A stretch of DNA of 64,000 nt. Origin: Anastrepha obliqua. Taxonomy: Eukaryota > Arthropoda > Insecta > Diptera > Tephritidae. The number at the start of each line of letters is the position of its first letter. Positions within the stretch are counted from its first letter, which is position 1. The position numbers and the translations under genes were made by a program. This document shows positions 1-11,309 of this stretch, in pieces. The notes under the pieces are model-generated. The model saw only the letters and a list, made by a program, of their open reading frames with translations. It was not told the DNA's origin and ran no database searches. The stretch covers positions 47,890,501 to 47,954,500 of the forward strand of contig NC_072896.1 in the NCBI RefSeq assembly GCF_027943255.1, in the 5' to 3' direction.

Positions 1-420
1 ATCAATCTTATTTTTTCGTAGTACGTTCTCTATGTATTCTTTACAGCATTCCAGCTGCCCTTGCGTTCGAGCATTTTGCTCATTATGTTGCTCGGTGCGA
101 TGTTGCCAATCTGCTCCTTCAGAGCATTTTTTTCCGCGAGCCATCTGTTACAACTGAAAAACGTGTGTTCAGCGTCATCGCTCAGCGCTTCGCAGTACAT
201 GCACTTGGAATCGGTTACCTTGTCCATGCGGTATAGGCATCTCCGGTAGTATCCGTGGCCCGTCCCTTCCCCGTAGTTCCTTTGGACCCATTTGTCAATT
301 GATGGAATAAGTTTCGCCGTCCATCTGACACTCGGTTCAGTGTCCCATCGGCTTTGTCACCGCAGCAAGGTTTAGCATCTCCATTCTGAGAAGCTAGTGA
401 TGACGTGTTTCTTCTTGGAC
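1..420 (-). pseudogene. R1-like non-LTR retrotransposon, ORF2 C-terminus
   Basis: Read on the minus strand, this is the end of a non-LTR retrotransposon ORF2 of the R1 type. A block reading GTGHGYYRRCLYRMDK is followed by a zinc-knuckle segment, CMYC then DAEHTFFSCNRW, characteristic of the region after the reverse transcriptase in R1-clade elements. The frame is open from about 310 down to about 30 and frameshifted upstream of that, where KLIPSIDKWVQRN is still recognisable. No catalytic domain is in the window; the element may continue off the left edge. It is a relic, not a gene. Confidence 0.7.
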
Positions 421-479
421 CATGAGGTGGACGGGTATTTGCCCGCTGATCACGAAAATTGCTGCCCAAAGTTTCAAAA

Positions 480-2085
480 AAATCGATTGCTTACTTTTTG
501 ACGGAGTTTTCCCTTTAGTTAATTTGACTTAGTAAGTGAATAAATAAATATTTAGACTTCCTCAAATCAGTCCGATGACAAAAAAAAAACTTAAATATAA
601 ATGTATGTATGTAAATTTTGGTTTCCCATAATAACAATAGCTTACTCGTAAACAAAAATGGTAAAGGCATTCACAAAAAAGAGCTCAACATTTCGTCAAA
701 GTGATTTGAGCGAACAAAGCATTAAAGCACAACGACAGTCGGCCGACACCCCATTATGAATGGCTTACAGTCGTAACCGTGTGTCAGAGTTGCTGGTGTG
801 CGCATCTGTTATGAAGCATTTATCAAAATGTCAATGCAGCACTTAAGCCGAATCCATTAAATAACTTACACCCGTTCATTGGCCACGATGACAAAAGCGA
901 CGCCGACTGCCTTCATTGCCTGCATTGGGAAATGAAAGCGCTCACTGATATTCCTTTTGGGCAGGCCAACAGTTGTGAGTGGGTGCGTAACAGCGCACCC
1001 AGTGCATTATCGCACCCGTCGCTACGTCATACCAGTGCGCGGTGGCTAATGGCATAAGGACTCTAAGCACGCAATACAACATTCACCATGTAATCCTTTA
1101 AGTGTATGCAAGTGCAATAATTTGTTTGCAGTTTCCGCTAAGTGCTCTATTTACTTCAAATGGAAACATCACACACACACACCCACAAGAATAGCAACAA
1201 TAATAACCTTAACTAAATACGAGCAAAGTAACAGCGTACAAGGAGTGTACTAACAACAATAACTAAAACAGTACAACCTAAGCGGGTGGCAAAGCCCAAA
1301 GGAAGACTGCCGGGTGACGGCTTGCGGGCAATCGGTAATAATTCAAAAGGGTGTTAACATTTTCCCTAACAAAATCATTTCAAAACTTTAAATGTGTGGG
1401 GGAAAATGAAGGCGTGTAGAGCGTGTAGAGAAGCAGAAAAAGGATATGCCACTAACAACAATACTTGCCTTGGTGCATAAAGCTAAGCTAGAGGCCGCAG
1501 GGATATTTAGTGACTTTTATGATAAAATGTGTAGGGGAAAAATGCACGCGGGAGAGATGAAGGCAACTGGACAAGCGCGATGACACGAACAATACTCGCA
1601 AGCACATTGCGGATGGCGAATAGGAACCTTTTTAATGATACTTCTTTGTTGGTAACCCCACTATTCGCAATATTTTGAAGTTTCGGAAGAGCGCATTATC
1701 AATTAATTATTCTGCAACAACAAGTATTTGAGCAACATTCTTGTGCAGGTATAAGTTTGAAAATAGCTAGTTTTGTCAACTTCTGTTACAAAAACTGGAG
1801 AGGCAAATTAAAAAAAAAGAGTAGATATAAAGGCGTGTAGAAAACTTAAGCAACTTGCCATGCTGTTCCATTCTTCATACCCGAAATACGGTAAAACAGT
1901 CCTTTCCGAGTAAGTCTGTTTTAGTGATATCTTTTACAGATATCTTTGAATTCTGGTAAAAATCTGTCATTAAGCTTGATGACATTTTGTTTTTGGTGTC
2001 TTCGTAAAGATTTCGATATCATTACATTTTTCTATTTTTTTAATTTGCATGGGGTTATAACCAAGATGTCAATATTGGCATATAT
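480..2085. other. Non-coding stretch, no gene recognised
   Basis: No coding frame or element ends are recognised. The part at about 650-1330 is richer in G and C than its surroundings and lacks the TE signatures seen elsewhere, with a short (AC)n run near 1171-1184. It could be single-copy non-coding DNA, possibly regulatory, but nothing in the sequence proves that. Confidence 0.3.
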
Positions 2086-2087
2086 AC

Positions 2088-2112
2088 ATATATATACTTA
2101 CTTACTTACTTA
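2088..2112 (-). repeat. (AAGT)n 3' tail of the RTE element
   Basis: On the minus strand the RTE copy ends in repeated AAGT units followed by TATA repeats. A short tandem-repeat tail just after the stop codon is typical of RTE-clade non-LTR elements and marks the 3' end of this copy. Confidence 0.6.
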
Positions 2113-2130
2113 GGTGGCCATAACAACCCG

Positions 2131-3870
2131 TTACCGAGTTACGGCCGACCTACCTAGCTCTCTCCAGGCGCTTCTGCTCCGCGCGCGCCTTCTCCAATTC
2201 TGTATACCAAGCGAGCATAGGGTTTCCTCCACTTGGTCTTTCCACCGGAGCAATGGTCTTCCTCTTCGTCGGCTCCCTTGGACTTCGCCCTCGAACACCT
2301 TCCTTGCTGGAGCTTCTTCATCCATACGCACGACATGACCTAGCCAACGCAGGCGTTGGATGGCGATGCGTTGAACTACGTCAATGTCGGCGTAGAGCTC
2401 ATACAGCTCGTGGTTCATTCTTGAACGGTAGTCTTCGCCAACGCGCACAGGACCGAAGATCTTACGAAGAACTTTTCTCTCGAACACCCCAAGAGCGGCT
2501 GCATCGCTTTGTGACACTACCCATGCCTCTGCGCCATAAAGCAACACGGGTATGATGAGCGTCTTGTAAAGTGTCAGTTTGGTCATGCGAGAGAGGGCTC
2601 GACTACTCAATTGCTTACTTAGCCCATAGTAACACCTATTAGCAAGAGTGATTCTCCGTTTGATCTCCAGGCTGATATCGTTGTTGCTGTTAACGGCGGT
2701 GCCAAGATAAACAAACTCTGGCACAACTTCGAAAGTATAGTTGTCCGCAATGACGTGCGTTCCTACACGCCGTGTGTTCCGCGTTGTAGACAACATATAC
2801 TTCGTTTTACCCTCGTTCACTGCCAGACCCACTCGTGATGATTCCTTCTCGATAGCAGAAAACGCAGCCGTAACATCTCGCTTACAGCGGCCGATAATGT
2901 CAATGTCATCGGCGTACGCAAGGAGCTGGACACATTTGTAAAAAATAGTGCCATTACGATGCACACCTGCTTTTCGGAGCACCCCTTCCATCACGAAGTT
3001 GAAGAGGTTGCATGACAGTGGATCGCCTTGTCTGAAACCTCGAACGGTACTGAATGGCTCGGAGAGGTTATTTCCTATCTTGACGGAGCTGGTTGTGTTG
3101 CTCAACGTCATTCTGCAAAGCCGTATGAGCTTCGCTGGTATACCGAACTCAGACATGGTGGCGTACAGGCAATCCCTTATCGGGCTATCGAACGCAGCTT
3201 TATAGTCGACAAAGAGATGATGGGTGTCGACTTGCTTTTCATGGGTATTTTCCAGGATTTGGCGTAATGTGAAAATCTGGTCGATGGTGGACTTACCACT
3301 TCTGAAGCCGCACTGATAAGGCCCGATCAGTGTGTTGGCAAACGGCTTAAGTTTTCCACATAGGACGCTAGACAGGACCTTGTAGGCGATGGTTAGAAGA
3401 CTGATGCCCCAGTAGATGGTGCAGATCGTCGGGTCACCCTTCTTCAGTACAGGACAAAGGACACTGAGATTCCAATCGTCGGGCATGCTTTCTGCTAGCC
3501 ATATTTTGCAGATAAGCTGATGCATGCTCCCTATCAGCACATCGCCGCCAGTCTTGAACAATTCAGCGGGCAAGCCGTCAGCGCCAGCCGCTTTGTTATT
3601 CTTGAGCCGCTGAATGGCAACTCTGACTTCGGCATGACTAGGTGGTGGAACGTCCAAATTATCGTCGATTGGCGGTATCGGGTCATCTTCTACTGGGTCG
3701 GAATTGTGTGCGTCATCGCCAGCAAGTAAATTGCAGAAGTGTTCCCTCCATATGCTCAGTGTGGACTGTGTATCCATATATACAATATATAATTGGCGCG
3801 TACACTCTTTTTGGGTATTTGGCCGAGCTCCTCTTCCTATTTTGTGGTATGTGTCTTGATGTTGTTCCAC
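2131..3870 (-). CDS. RTE-clade reverse transcriptase, endonuclease missing
   Basis: An open frame of 579 residues on the minus strand encodes the reverse transcriptase (RT) of an RTE-clade non-LTR retrotransposon. Visible RT blocks include NNKAAGADGLPAELF, GPYQCGFRSGKST, FVDYKAAFDS, a GFRQGDPLSCNLFN block and the catalytic box LAYADD. The tail (RLRWLGHVVRM..., GRPLLRWKDQVEE) is the RTE C-terminal region. The usual N-terminal AP endonuclease is absent, so the copy is 5' truncated. About the first 31 residues, including the start Met, come from an adjacent SINE copy joined in frame near 3777, so the ATG is unlikely to be native. The RT frame has no stops, suggesting a fairly recent insertion. 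It cannot mobilise itself without the endonuclease. Confidence 0.85.
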   Translation of the reverse strand: MEQHQDTYHKIGRGARPNTQKECTRQLYIVYMDTQSTLSIWREHFCNLLAGDDAHNSDPVEDDPIPPIDDNLDVPPPSHAEVRVAIQRLKNNKAAGADGLPAELFKTGGDVLIGSMHQLICKIWLAESMPDDWNLSVLCPVLKKGDPTICTIYWGISLLTIAYKVLSSVLCGKLKPFANTLIGPYQCGFRSGKSTIDQIFTLRQILENTHEKQVDTHHLFVDYKAAFDSPIRDCLYATMSEFGIPAKLIRLCRMTLSNTTSSVKIGNNLSEPFSTVRGFRQGDPLSCNLFNFVMEGVLRKAGVHRNGTIFYKCVQLLAYADDIDIIGRCKRDVTAAFSAIEKESSRVGLAVNEGKTKYMLSTTRNTRRVGTHVIADNYTFEVVPEFVYLGTAVNSNNDISLEIKRRITLANRCYYGLSKQLSSRALSRMTKLTLYKTLIIPVLLYGAEAWVVSQSDAAALGVFERKVLRKIFGPVRVGEDYRSRMNHELYELYADIDVVQRIAIQRLRWLGHVVRMDEEAPARKVFEGEVQGSRRRGRPLLRWKDQVEETLCSLGIQNWRRRARSRSAWRELGRSAVTR

Positions 3871-3930
3871 AAATGGAGGGACCTACAGTTTCAAGCCGAT
3901 TCCGAACGGCAGATATTTTTTATGAAGAGT
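3777..3930 (-). repeat. SINE family 1, 3' part
   Basis: The 3' half of a tRNA-derived SINE on the minus strand. It carries the family's body (in + orientation TTTGGCCGAGCTCCTC, TGATGTTGTTCCACAAATGG, CCGAACGGCAGATAT) and its (TA)n tail. The tail joins directly to RTE sequence at about 3777. The tRNA-like head is absent. Confidence 0.75.
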
Positions 3931-3964
3931 TTTTTCACGACGCGCTATGTTGAACTCTAACAAA

Positions 3965-4131
3965 TTTATCAAGGGATCCGCGGAGGCCAAGCCACACAAA
4001 GAAAAAATAACCGACCTGGCTGAAACTTGGTGTGTATTCTTCCAAAAGATGCTACTATCTAAGCTAAACCTCCATACTCGTCAGTAGTGCCATCTCTATA
4101 ACTTTGGAGGGCCTTTTCAAACGACCCTCGT
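3965..4131 (-). mobile_element. mariner terminal fragment
   Basis: On the minus strand this starts at a mariner-like terminal repeat, TACGAGGGTCGTTTGAAAAG (ends near 4131, at a TA). It continues into a leader containing CACCAAGTTTCAGCCAGG, which is also found at about 8700-8740 next to a mariner transposase remnant. It is a solitary end or heavily deleted copy with no coding sequence left. Confidence 0.5.
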
Positions 4132-4815
4132 AAATAGGGAGCAATACGGGTACCAAGTTTAAGCAAGTTTTAATAAGTCATTATCAAGATGCACGAATTT
4201 GCCTAAAAGTGGATGTGACATCGCCCATTTAAGCAATGTTTTTTCATCTCATTCCTTTAATTGGATTTTTCACTTTTACCAAATTTGGGTAATTTTCCTT
4301 TATTTAAAACATAAATATCTCCTTTTTTTACTTTTTTTAATCAACGTTATGTGGGAAGTGGGCTTGGTTATTGATCGATTACGCCCATATTCAATACCAA
4401 ACTACCTTACACAAAGCGTAATACGTGTACATCATTTCATTGAAGTATATTAGTTGCGGGAAAAAGAAATCCATAATTTTTGCGTAAATGAAACGAACAA
4501 AAAACAGCAACAGGTTTTTTTAGTATGAAATGCCACCTTGGCAACGAGCATAAGCTTTAAATTGTTTGATCAATATTTTACGAGATATCGTTCACTATGA
4601 CTCCTCTCATCATTTTGAGCTTTTTGGTATATATACCTACATACATACAAACGTTATGTGAACAAAATTATAATACTATTAGGTACAAGTGCACGCGGAT
4701 ATAACAATTTATTGACTCCGGGACATTGACTTCGAAAGAGAAATGGGCGGAAACGAAATTACATAATGTATAGTATGTAATTGACACGTACCTTTGTTAA
4801 GCATTTAGAAATAAT
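4132..4815. other. Non-coding stretch, no gene recognised
   Basis: AT-rich sequence with only short spurious frames. I see no element ends or domain matches. Confidence 0.3.
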
Positions 4816-4817
4816 TG

Positions 4818-5058
4818 TAGTGTACGTCTTGATGTTATATCGCACAAGGAGGAACCTAGAGTTTTATGCCGCTTCCGATCGCAGATGGTTTTCATTAGGA
4901 GAAATGGCAGAAAGTTTCCTATTGCCTACCCAAGTGCGCCAGCTATCACCAAAACTTTTCTTTCGTCTGATGTTTCATATCCACAGTATGCTTCGAACCC
5001 GGGCCCTTCCGACTGGTAGTCACTGGTAGTCACACAAATTCAATCGTCTATGGCGGTT
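4818..5058 (-). repeat. SINE family 1, diverged near-full copy
   Basis: A diverged minus-strand copy of SINE family 1. The body is recognisable at 4826-4890 (GTACGTCTTGATGTT, then TTTTATGCCGCTTCCGATCG) and a tRNA-like head with a degenerate B box lies at about 4990-5055. Divergence makes this one of the older copies in the window. Confidence 0.6.
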
Positions 5059-5358
5059 GCCAAGAGACACATTTACCAAGATTTAATAGTGTAAAGCCAA
5101 TATAATTGATATATAATCAATTTGTAGTAATGAAACCTAAAGCAGATAATTTTTATGAAAAGATTTTTTTGTTTGGTAATTTTATGAAAAGTTTTTTTTT
5201 GTTTTGTTAATTTATTATTTCCCATTAATCATACATCTGTCAAACTGACAACAAGTACAATGCATTTTATAACAATTAGTTAGGAAGATTTTTAAATATA
5301 ACAGCGATTAAATTTTACACAGAACAGTTATTTTAGCATACGAGAATTCATATTTCAT

Positions 5359-5965
5359 TTAAGAGGTCAATTGTCGTATAGCTATTTTTTCTAGTTGTGA
5401 GAGTGTATTGACTTCTTTGTTTTTGTGCTGGTTTATTTCATTAAAATATCTTGTTGAAATCGTTTTTATATCTTCGTCGATTGGTGGTATATTGAACGTT
5501 GTATGGATGACCTCATTTTTTGTGTACCTGTCGTATGTTGTATTATACGTAAGATTTTTGATTGTTGTCGTTGTATTTTGTTTATGTGAGTTCTTTTTGC
5601 AGATCCCCACACTTGAAGCCCGTACGTCCAAAATGATTTATTGACCGCGTTCTATAGTAACAGTTTGTTGGAAATACTGAGCTTAGAATTTCTACCTCCT
5701 AGCCAATGCAACTGTCGAAATTTTTCCTTTATTTGTTTTATTTTCTTTTTGATGTGATCTTTCTAAGTTAATTTTGAGTCCAGATGGATTCCAAGATATT
5801 TTGCCGATGTTTCGATTAATATATTTTTATTGTTGAGCTTAATCGGCGTAGCAGCAACCTCTGTTCTTGGCGTAAAAATTACTTGTGCAGATTTGTCCTC
5901 GTTTAATTTAAGCTGCATTTGCCAGACCATTTCTATACATTGTTGGTGTACATCTGTAATTTTGT
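5359..5965 (-). pseudogene. Jockey-like reverse transcriptase fragment
   Basis: Minus-strand translation gives the end of a jockey-type RT. KLNEDKSAQVIFTPR and the thumb block KYLGIHLDSKLT are followed by FWTYGLQVWGSA and a C-terminal PPIDEDIKTISTRYFNEIN segment like the end of jockey ORF2. At least two in-frame stops interrupt it (in LDSKLT*KDHI and LLL*NAV). The catalytic palm is missing, so it is a dead 5'-truncated copy. Confidence 0.6.
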
Positions 5966-5969
5966 TGTT

Positions 5970-8260
5970 GCGGTTGAGAGGCTTTTGTCAGAAAGTTTTT
6001 TATTTAATTATTATTATTTTTATTCATTTATTATCTTTGAAAGAGAGGTAGGCAGCAAAGACTGAGTTATACTTGCTATCATCGTTTATTTTTTTGTCAT
6101 AAATCTGAATATACCATATTTTAAGGCAGATATTGAATAGAGAAGTGTATTACACTTCTATGGGACATTGCTATGTGAACTTCCACAAACAGAATTACGT
6201 AGCTCGAATGGCAATGAATGTAGTTGAAGCGCATTTGTGCAGAAGAAGTTTCCTACAGGGTATTTTTGAGCTGTGTAATATATGCATATATTTAGCTCCC
6301 TCACCGAAGATGCAAACAAAAAAAATCATAAAATTTGTTATCCTTATATTTTATGAGACTTCCACGAAAAATCCAAAATTAGTTAGCATCAACAAAATTT
6401 CGAATTGTTAGTCTCAGGTGATTGAAAAATAAAAAACAAATTTAAGACAAGTCTACATCAAAGTTTTTTAAAAAAGTTTGCCGCCAGTTGAAATTAAAAA
6501 TATTTTCGATGTAATTTTCAACAGAATTTTATGATTTGGCCTACGAAGCACCTTAATGAACTTTTATGTATATAAAAATGTGTGCATCTAAGTGTGTGTG
6601 TATGTTGCTTATTTTGTTGGTGACTTCATTTGAATTTTTTGCCAGTAGTCGTATCTTTATATGTATTCAAATACTTAGGGTATATAAACAAACATACATA
6701 CAAGAGATTCACCAGCGGAAATCCTACTTTTGGCTTCAATACATTTTTATTACCTCGCTCTATTTAATTCACCCTTCATTCTTATTCACTGTTATGCAGT
6801 CAGAAAAGTAAATGTGCGACGTAACGACATTAAGGGCGACCGCCCAGACTGCCATTACCATGTTATGAATAGTTTACGACCAGTCATCGCTATGGCCCCT
6901 GCAATTAATGAATGCAGCTCGTAAGTGCTTCTAACTTTTACTCGGATTAAACTCAATGAGGAAGTACGCATATGTACATACATATATAAAGTCAATTCAT
7001 TGATAGCTTTTGCTATTTTTAAGTTTTTTTGTTTTGTTTTACTTTCGAATTGTCACGGCTGCCAATTATTAAGGCTTATTAACTATTGTATTTCTCTGTA
7101 AATAGAAGAACCGACGGTCTTCTGCCACCTACAAAATTTCAGTCGAGGTAAGACAGATATCTCGAAAAACGTTTTCTATAATTTCCAAACTTTGTGAGAG
7201 TAAAAAGTGCGGGCGAGTTTGTGAAAACCGTCAAATTGAGTGGTCAAATGTTTTTCGTAAGAAGAAGAGGAATTGAAAATAACAAATAACTTTGATGTTG
7301 CTTTTTCGAGCAAGAAATAGTGTTTTTTATGTTCCAGAGCTTCTGACTTATTTAAACTCTATGGAGAGGGCATTTCATTCTTATGCTCATTTGCCCGCAA
7401 CTTGCGCGAAAATGAAAAACCTACATATGATTATACCTATTTCTATTATTTTAATGTACTTTCCGTAGGCATTCGCACATGATAACCGTTATCATTAGCA
7501 TTCAGCACACAAAAACAAAAATAATGCTACTGGTAAGCCTATAAACATGCGAAATTGCACTCAGACAACGCTGGGGTCGTATGGGTTAAGCGCAGATATT
7601 CTAGGGTTTCGTTATGAGTATACACACCTTTGATTTAAGATGTCCTAATAAGGCTTACAATCGTAGGAGAGCCTACATGCTTACATCCAAATTTTGTAGG
7701 TAGGCTGAAGTTCGTCTGGTGCTAAGAGTGTATTGGGCTGCTGTGTGGTTAAATACGGAAGAAATAAATTTTGATGTAAATTTTTTACATTCTGCGCTAT
7801 TCATTGTACTATCAACAAAAGAATTTGGGGCGAGTCTTTCCACCCAAATGAAGCTCCAAAAATGGGATTGTATCGTATTTTTTAACGTTTTGTTGAATAA
7901 TTTTTCAAATGTACCTTGCAAGACTCTTCTAATGATATCTCATGTACACTGAGTGAAGATATGTTTCCAAAAGTTCAAAAGACATAACTCATATTCTGGA
8001 ATTTACTCACACTTTTGATATTCTTTTGTAAACATATTTAGGACAAATAAGTTTCGTAAGACTGGAGGCATGCGCTGTCTACCATTTCATTTTTATTGGT
8101 GACTGTAGTAAATTTTCCTTTTTATCAATGGCTATTTAACGATCTCTAGATCAGCCATGGTCATATTGATTTGGACAACTGATTTTCAGATCAATATGCA
8201 AGGTGGCGCAAAATTCATCATCCAATCGGAAGATTTATAATTTTTGCAAATGGCGTCGTA
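5970..8260. other. Non-coding stretch, no gene recognised
   Basis: No frame in this 2.3 kb carries a recognisable domain and I see no paired element ends. A 90-codon frame at 6133-6411 and an 82-codon frame at 7673-7921 show no family resemblance and are probably chance. Confidence 0.3.
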
Positions 8261-8269
8261 CGTCAATCA

Positions 8270-8745
8270 TACGACGATCATTTGAAAAGTCCGTGCAAAA
8301 ATATAAACTATTTAATTATTTGGGGTAAACCTTTTTTCTATTTTTCTACATAGCCCTCTTTTAAGCGTATACACTTTGTTTAAGGCTGTTATAGTTTGTT
8401 GATCCCTTCCCAATAATAGGACTTCCTGAAATAGCCATTTGTTTCTGCATCACCTCCTCATTTAAATAAAATCTTCTTCCCGCCAACCATTTCTTCCTAT
8501 TGGGGAACAAATAGTAGTCCGAGGGATCCGAGGAAGCCAAGAGAATAGGAGGGATCTGAAACGAGTTGGAACCCTATTTCCATTAATTTTGCGGCCACCA
8601 TTGCTGGGGCGTGAGCTGGTGCGTTGCCGTGAGGGAAACGGCAAATCATTCGACTTCCTCGATTCAAACGAATGCCAAACACAAAGAAATATACCGATCT
8701 GACTGAAACTTGGTGTGTGTCCTTCCTAGAGAGCCAGCTGTAGTA
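8270..8745 (-). pseudogene. mariner deletion derivative with transposase remnant
   Basis: A minus-strand mariner remnant. The second catalytic block is visible as HGNAPAHAPAMVAAKLMEI, where HDN has become HGN, so the catalytic Asp is lost. A degenerate GWREEDFI-type C-terminal block follows. Upstream, the leader with CACCAAGTTTCAGTCAG joins straight onto this C-terminal part, so most of the transposase is deleted. A terminal-repeat-like sequence, ACGATCATTTGAAAAGTCCG, lies at about 8274-8294. It shares leader and terminus type with the fragment at 3965-4131. Confidence 0.6.
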
Positions 8746-9820
8746 TGCAATCAGACAAACAATGTATGGATGATCTATAAACCTATGGCGATTTTAACTA
8801 CAACATTTCTCCAAACAAAATGTTTTCTAATCTTAATGGTTGTTACAAATATTATCAAGCCTCTTTTAAGTGTATTGTTTTATAGAATCGTATATGTATC
8901 TATTTTTCGATGAAATCCATCATCTGCCGCGCACAAAAAAGGAAATAAGTCCTTATGTAAGTTCCTATTCGCATAGAAACAAATATCTATGCCTAACCAA
9001 CTCTAGGCCAATTCTTTAACTAGGAGTACCAAATGACGTGCATTCACATCGTTATTTTGGCCACACGCAATGCATTAAACTTCATTCAAAGTTAATTTCA
9101 GGTCATTTATTCACGCTTCCATAACATTTGGTTTTTTTCTTTTCTTTTTTGAATTGCGTAAGCCCACAACACCCTATGACCATATTTGTGCTTGAACTTG
9201 TATGTACGTATGTATGTTTGTATGTATGTATCTAATGAATATTTAAACGGAAAAAAATGCTCAGCACGCGCCAGCATTTTGTTTTCGCTCATTAAAAAGT
9301 CACTCATTGACCAAAAGCAACATAGTTGCCGACGCTTATCTCACGTTATTCGCAATTAAAACAATTCAGTTTAACAAAAAGTTTTGCCATTTAGGATCAA
9401 ACCGTCATTTCTACGCCGCTGTTTAGGTGCTTAAAAGCTTTTTAGTGAAATGTTTCGTGTAGAAATACTTGGTTGGGATTTCGCAAGTAACAACAATTTT
9501 GATCTTTGTGAATCTCACACAAATTTATAGAAGTGCGTAGTTAAAATGGTACGTTAACATATAAAGTGGCATAACTCAAAGTAAGAAATATTCAGAAGAA
9601 ACAAACTAATTTATGTTAAAATTATACTTTAAAAAATGAGTGATAGCAAGTTTCAGAAGACTGAGAAATTTTTAATTTAGAGTAATATTTAGTAGTAGGT
9701 TATTCACACGAAAAGAACTGCCATAAATGAATTCATTATTATATTTATTATTATATAAGTAAATGGCATTTGTACACTGCGACTTAAAAAGATATAATGT
9801 GCAGCCTTTTAACCTACTCA
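8746..9820. other. Non-coding stretch, no gene recognised
   Basis: AT-rich sequence with a TGTA/TATG microsatellite at about 9200-9233. No gene or element ends are recognised. Confidence 0.3.
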
Positions 9821-9829
9821 AACAGTTTT

Positions 9830-10520
9830 AGGCTATTAATAAATCCTAAAACTGCTGTACGCTTAATTTCTACCAGGAGGTTTGGATCTATAACCCTGCT
9901 TCCCCGCGTCGTGCCCCTGCTGAGCAGTCGCGTCGAACATGCTCTGTTGTTTCTTGTGCCTTTTTATAGAGACTACAAGAATCATTTTCTACAACACCAA
10001 TTTTTTCATGTGGTAATTAAGTTTACGACGTCCCGTTAGTAGTTCAGTGTAAAGTTTTATGTATTTTTTGCTGATTTAGGATTGCTTCCATCTCTATACG
10101 TTCTGGATCAATGAGTCTTTTAGATTGCCGCATGCCCTCTCTTGGGCTCTTCACTACTCGATTAAGCCTCGTTGTTCCCGCTCACGTAGGAAAACGCTTT
10201 TGAAGCTTTTATTTACCCGCAGATAGATTCAGAACCTATGAAGGGAGCGTTTGCTCCTTTTTTCGCTAAAGTGTACTCAATTTCATTCCCTTCGTGCCCC
10301 TCATGTCCCGGTACCCACATCAGAGTAACAAAGTTTTTTTGATGCAAGAGTTTGGAGAATTTTAAAACATTCCCAGACCAACCTTGATTGGTATGAGAAG
10401 GTATCTAGCGAATTAAGAGCTGTTTGGCTGTCAGAGAGATTGGCACCACGCGTGTCTCTACGAAGACATTCCCTAAAGCGTAAACCTCAGCCTGAAAAAT
10501 GGAAGTCATTTTTCCCATTC
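9830..10520 (-). pseudogene. I-type non-LTR retrotransposon, RNase H relic
   Basis: Minus-strand translation in shifting frames gives an RNase H domain of the kind found downstream of the RT in I-superfamily non-LTR elements. FQAEVYAL, then LSDSQTALNSLDTFSYQSRL, then a VGTG-like block (the VPGHEG region) occur in order, followed by LLTGRRKLNYHMKKL. Several frameshifts and stops break it. It is separate from the fragment at 10804-13740, which lies upstream on the same strand. Confidence 0.6.
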
Positions 10521-10868
10521 TAATTAACGAATAAGTATACAGTAAATAATATGATTCAATAATAAAAGGTTGGGTAAAGTTTGAAAACTGATTTCGGATG
10601 ATACTTAATCCATTGATACAATTTGGAAAAGGAATAAGAGAAAAAGGCCTTTCTTTCTGAAAGAGTTGTTGTTGTTGTTGACGTGGGTGAGTATTTCCAC
10701 TGAAATAATTCTAATTAGTGACCAGCACCGTTTTACTACCACTGTTCTCATGTGATGATGTTGTGTTTGGTTTTTTTTTTTTGTTGTTCTAAGTCAGATC
10801 CATTCAGTCCGAGTCCAGGTATAGCAGCAAATTCTTTATCTCGATGTCTGAGATCTCATTAATTTGCT

Positions 10869-10876
10869 GTAAGAAA
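10869..10876. repeat. hAT target site duplication, left
   Basis: GTAAGAAA occurs immediately outside the left end of the hAT element and is repeated at 13494-13501. Eight-base duplications are the hallmark of hAT insertion. Confidence 0.9.
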
Positions 10877-11309
10877 TAGAGGTGCCAAACTATCGATGGT
10901 GGGCGCCATCGATTGTGGACGATAGTAATTTTCAAACCATCGATGGTGGTCGATAGTACCATCGATAGTGGTCGATAGTCGCAATAAAAAACAGTGATTG
11001 AAAATCATTGAAATTTCTAAGAAAAAACAAATAATTTGAATTTTATTTTAATTCATAAGGAACACTTTAAAACAACTATATATTTTTACAAGTGTGAGTG
11101 ATTTACATTTGGAAAAAAAGAGTAAGAGTACAGGCTATGGGTCTTTTCTGCCAAAATATTGAACTTATAAGTTTAAGGAACATTGCTTACATTTTATGAA
11201 ATTACATTTTGAGGGAAAAGCTAAAAATACAAAAGCCTTATAAAAGGCTTAAAAGCTAAAACTTGAAAACTATAATATGATTTATTTATTATAGCGAAAG
11301 ATTTTTGTT

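Noticed and set aside
2253..3267. Plus-strand frames of 60-100 codons within the RTE RT
   Set aside because: They are antisense shadows of the minus-strand reverse transcriptase.
9200..9235. CRISPR-like short repeats
   Set aside because: Simple TATG/TGTA microsatellite without spacers, in a eukaryotic genome.
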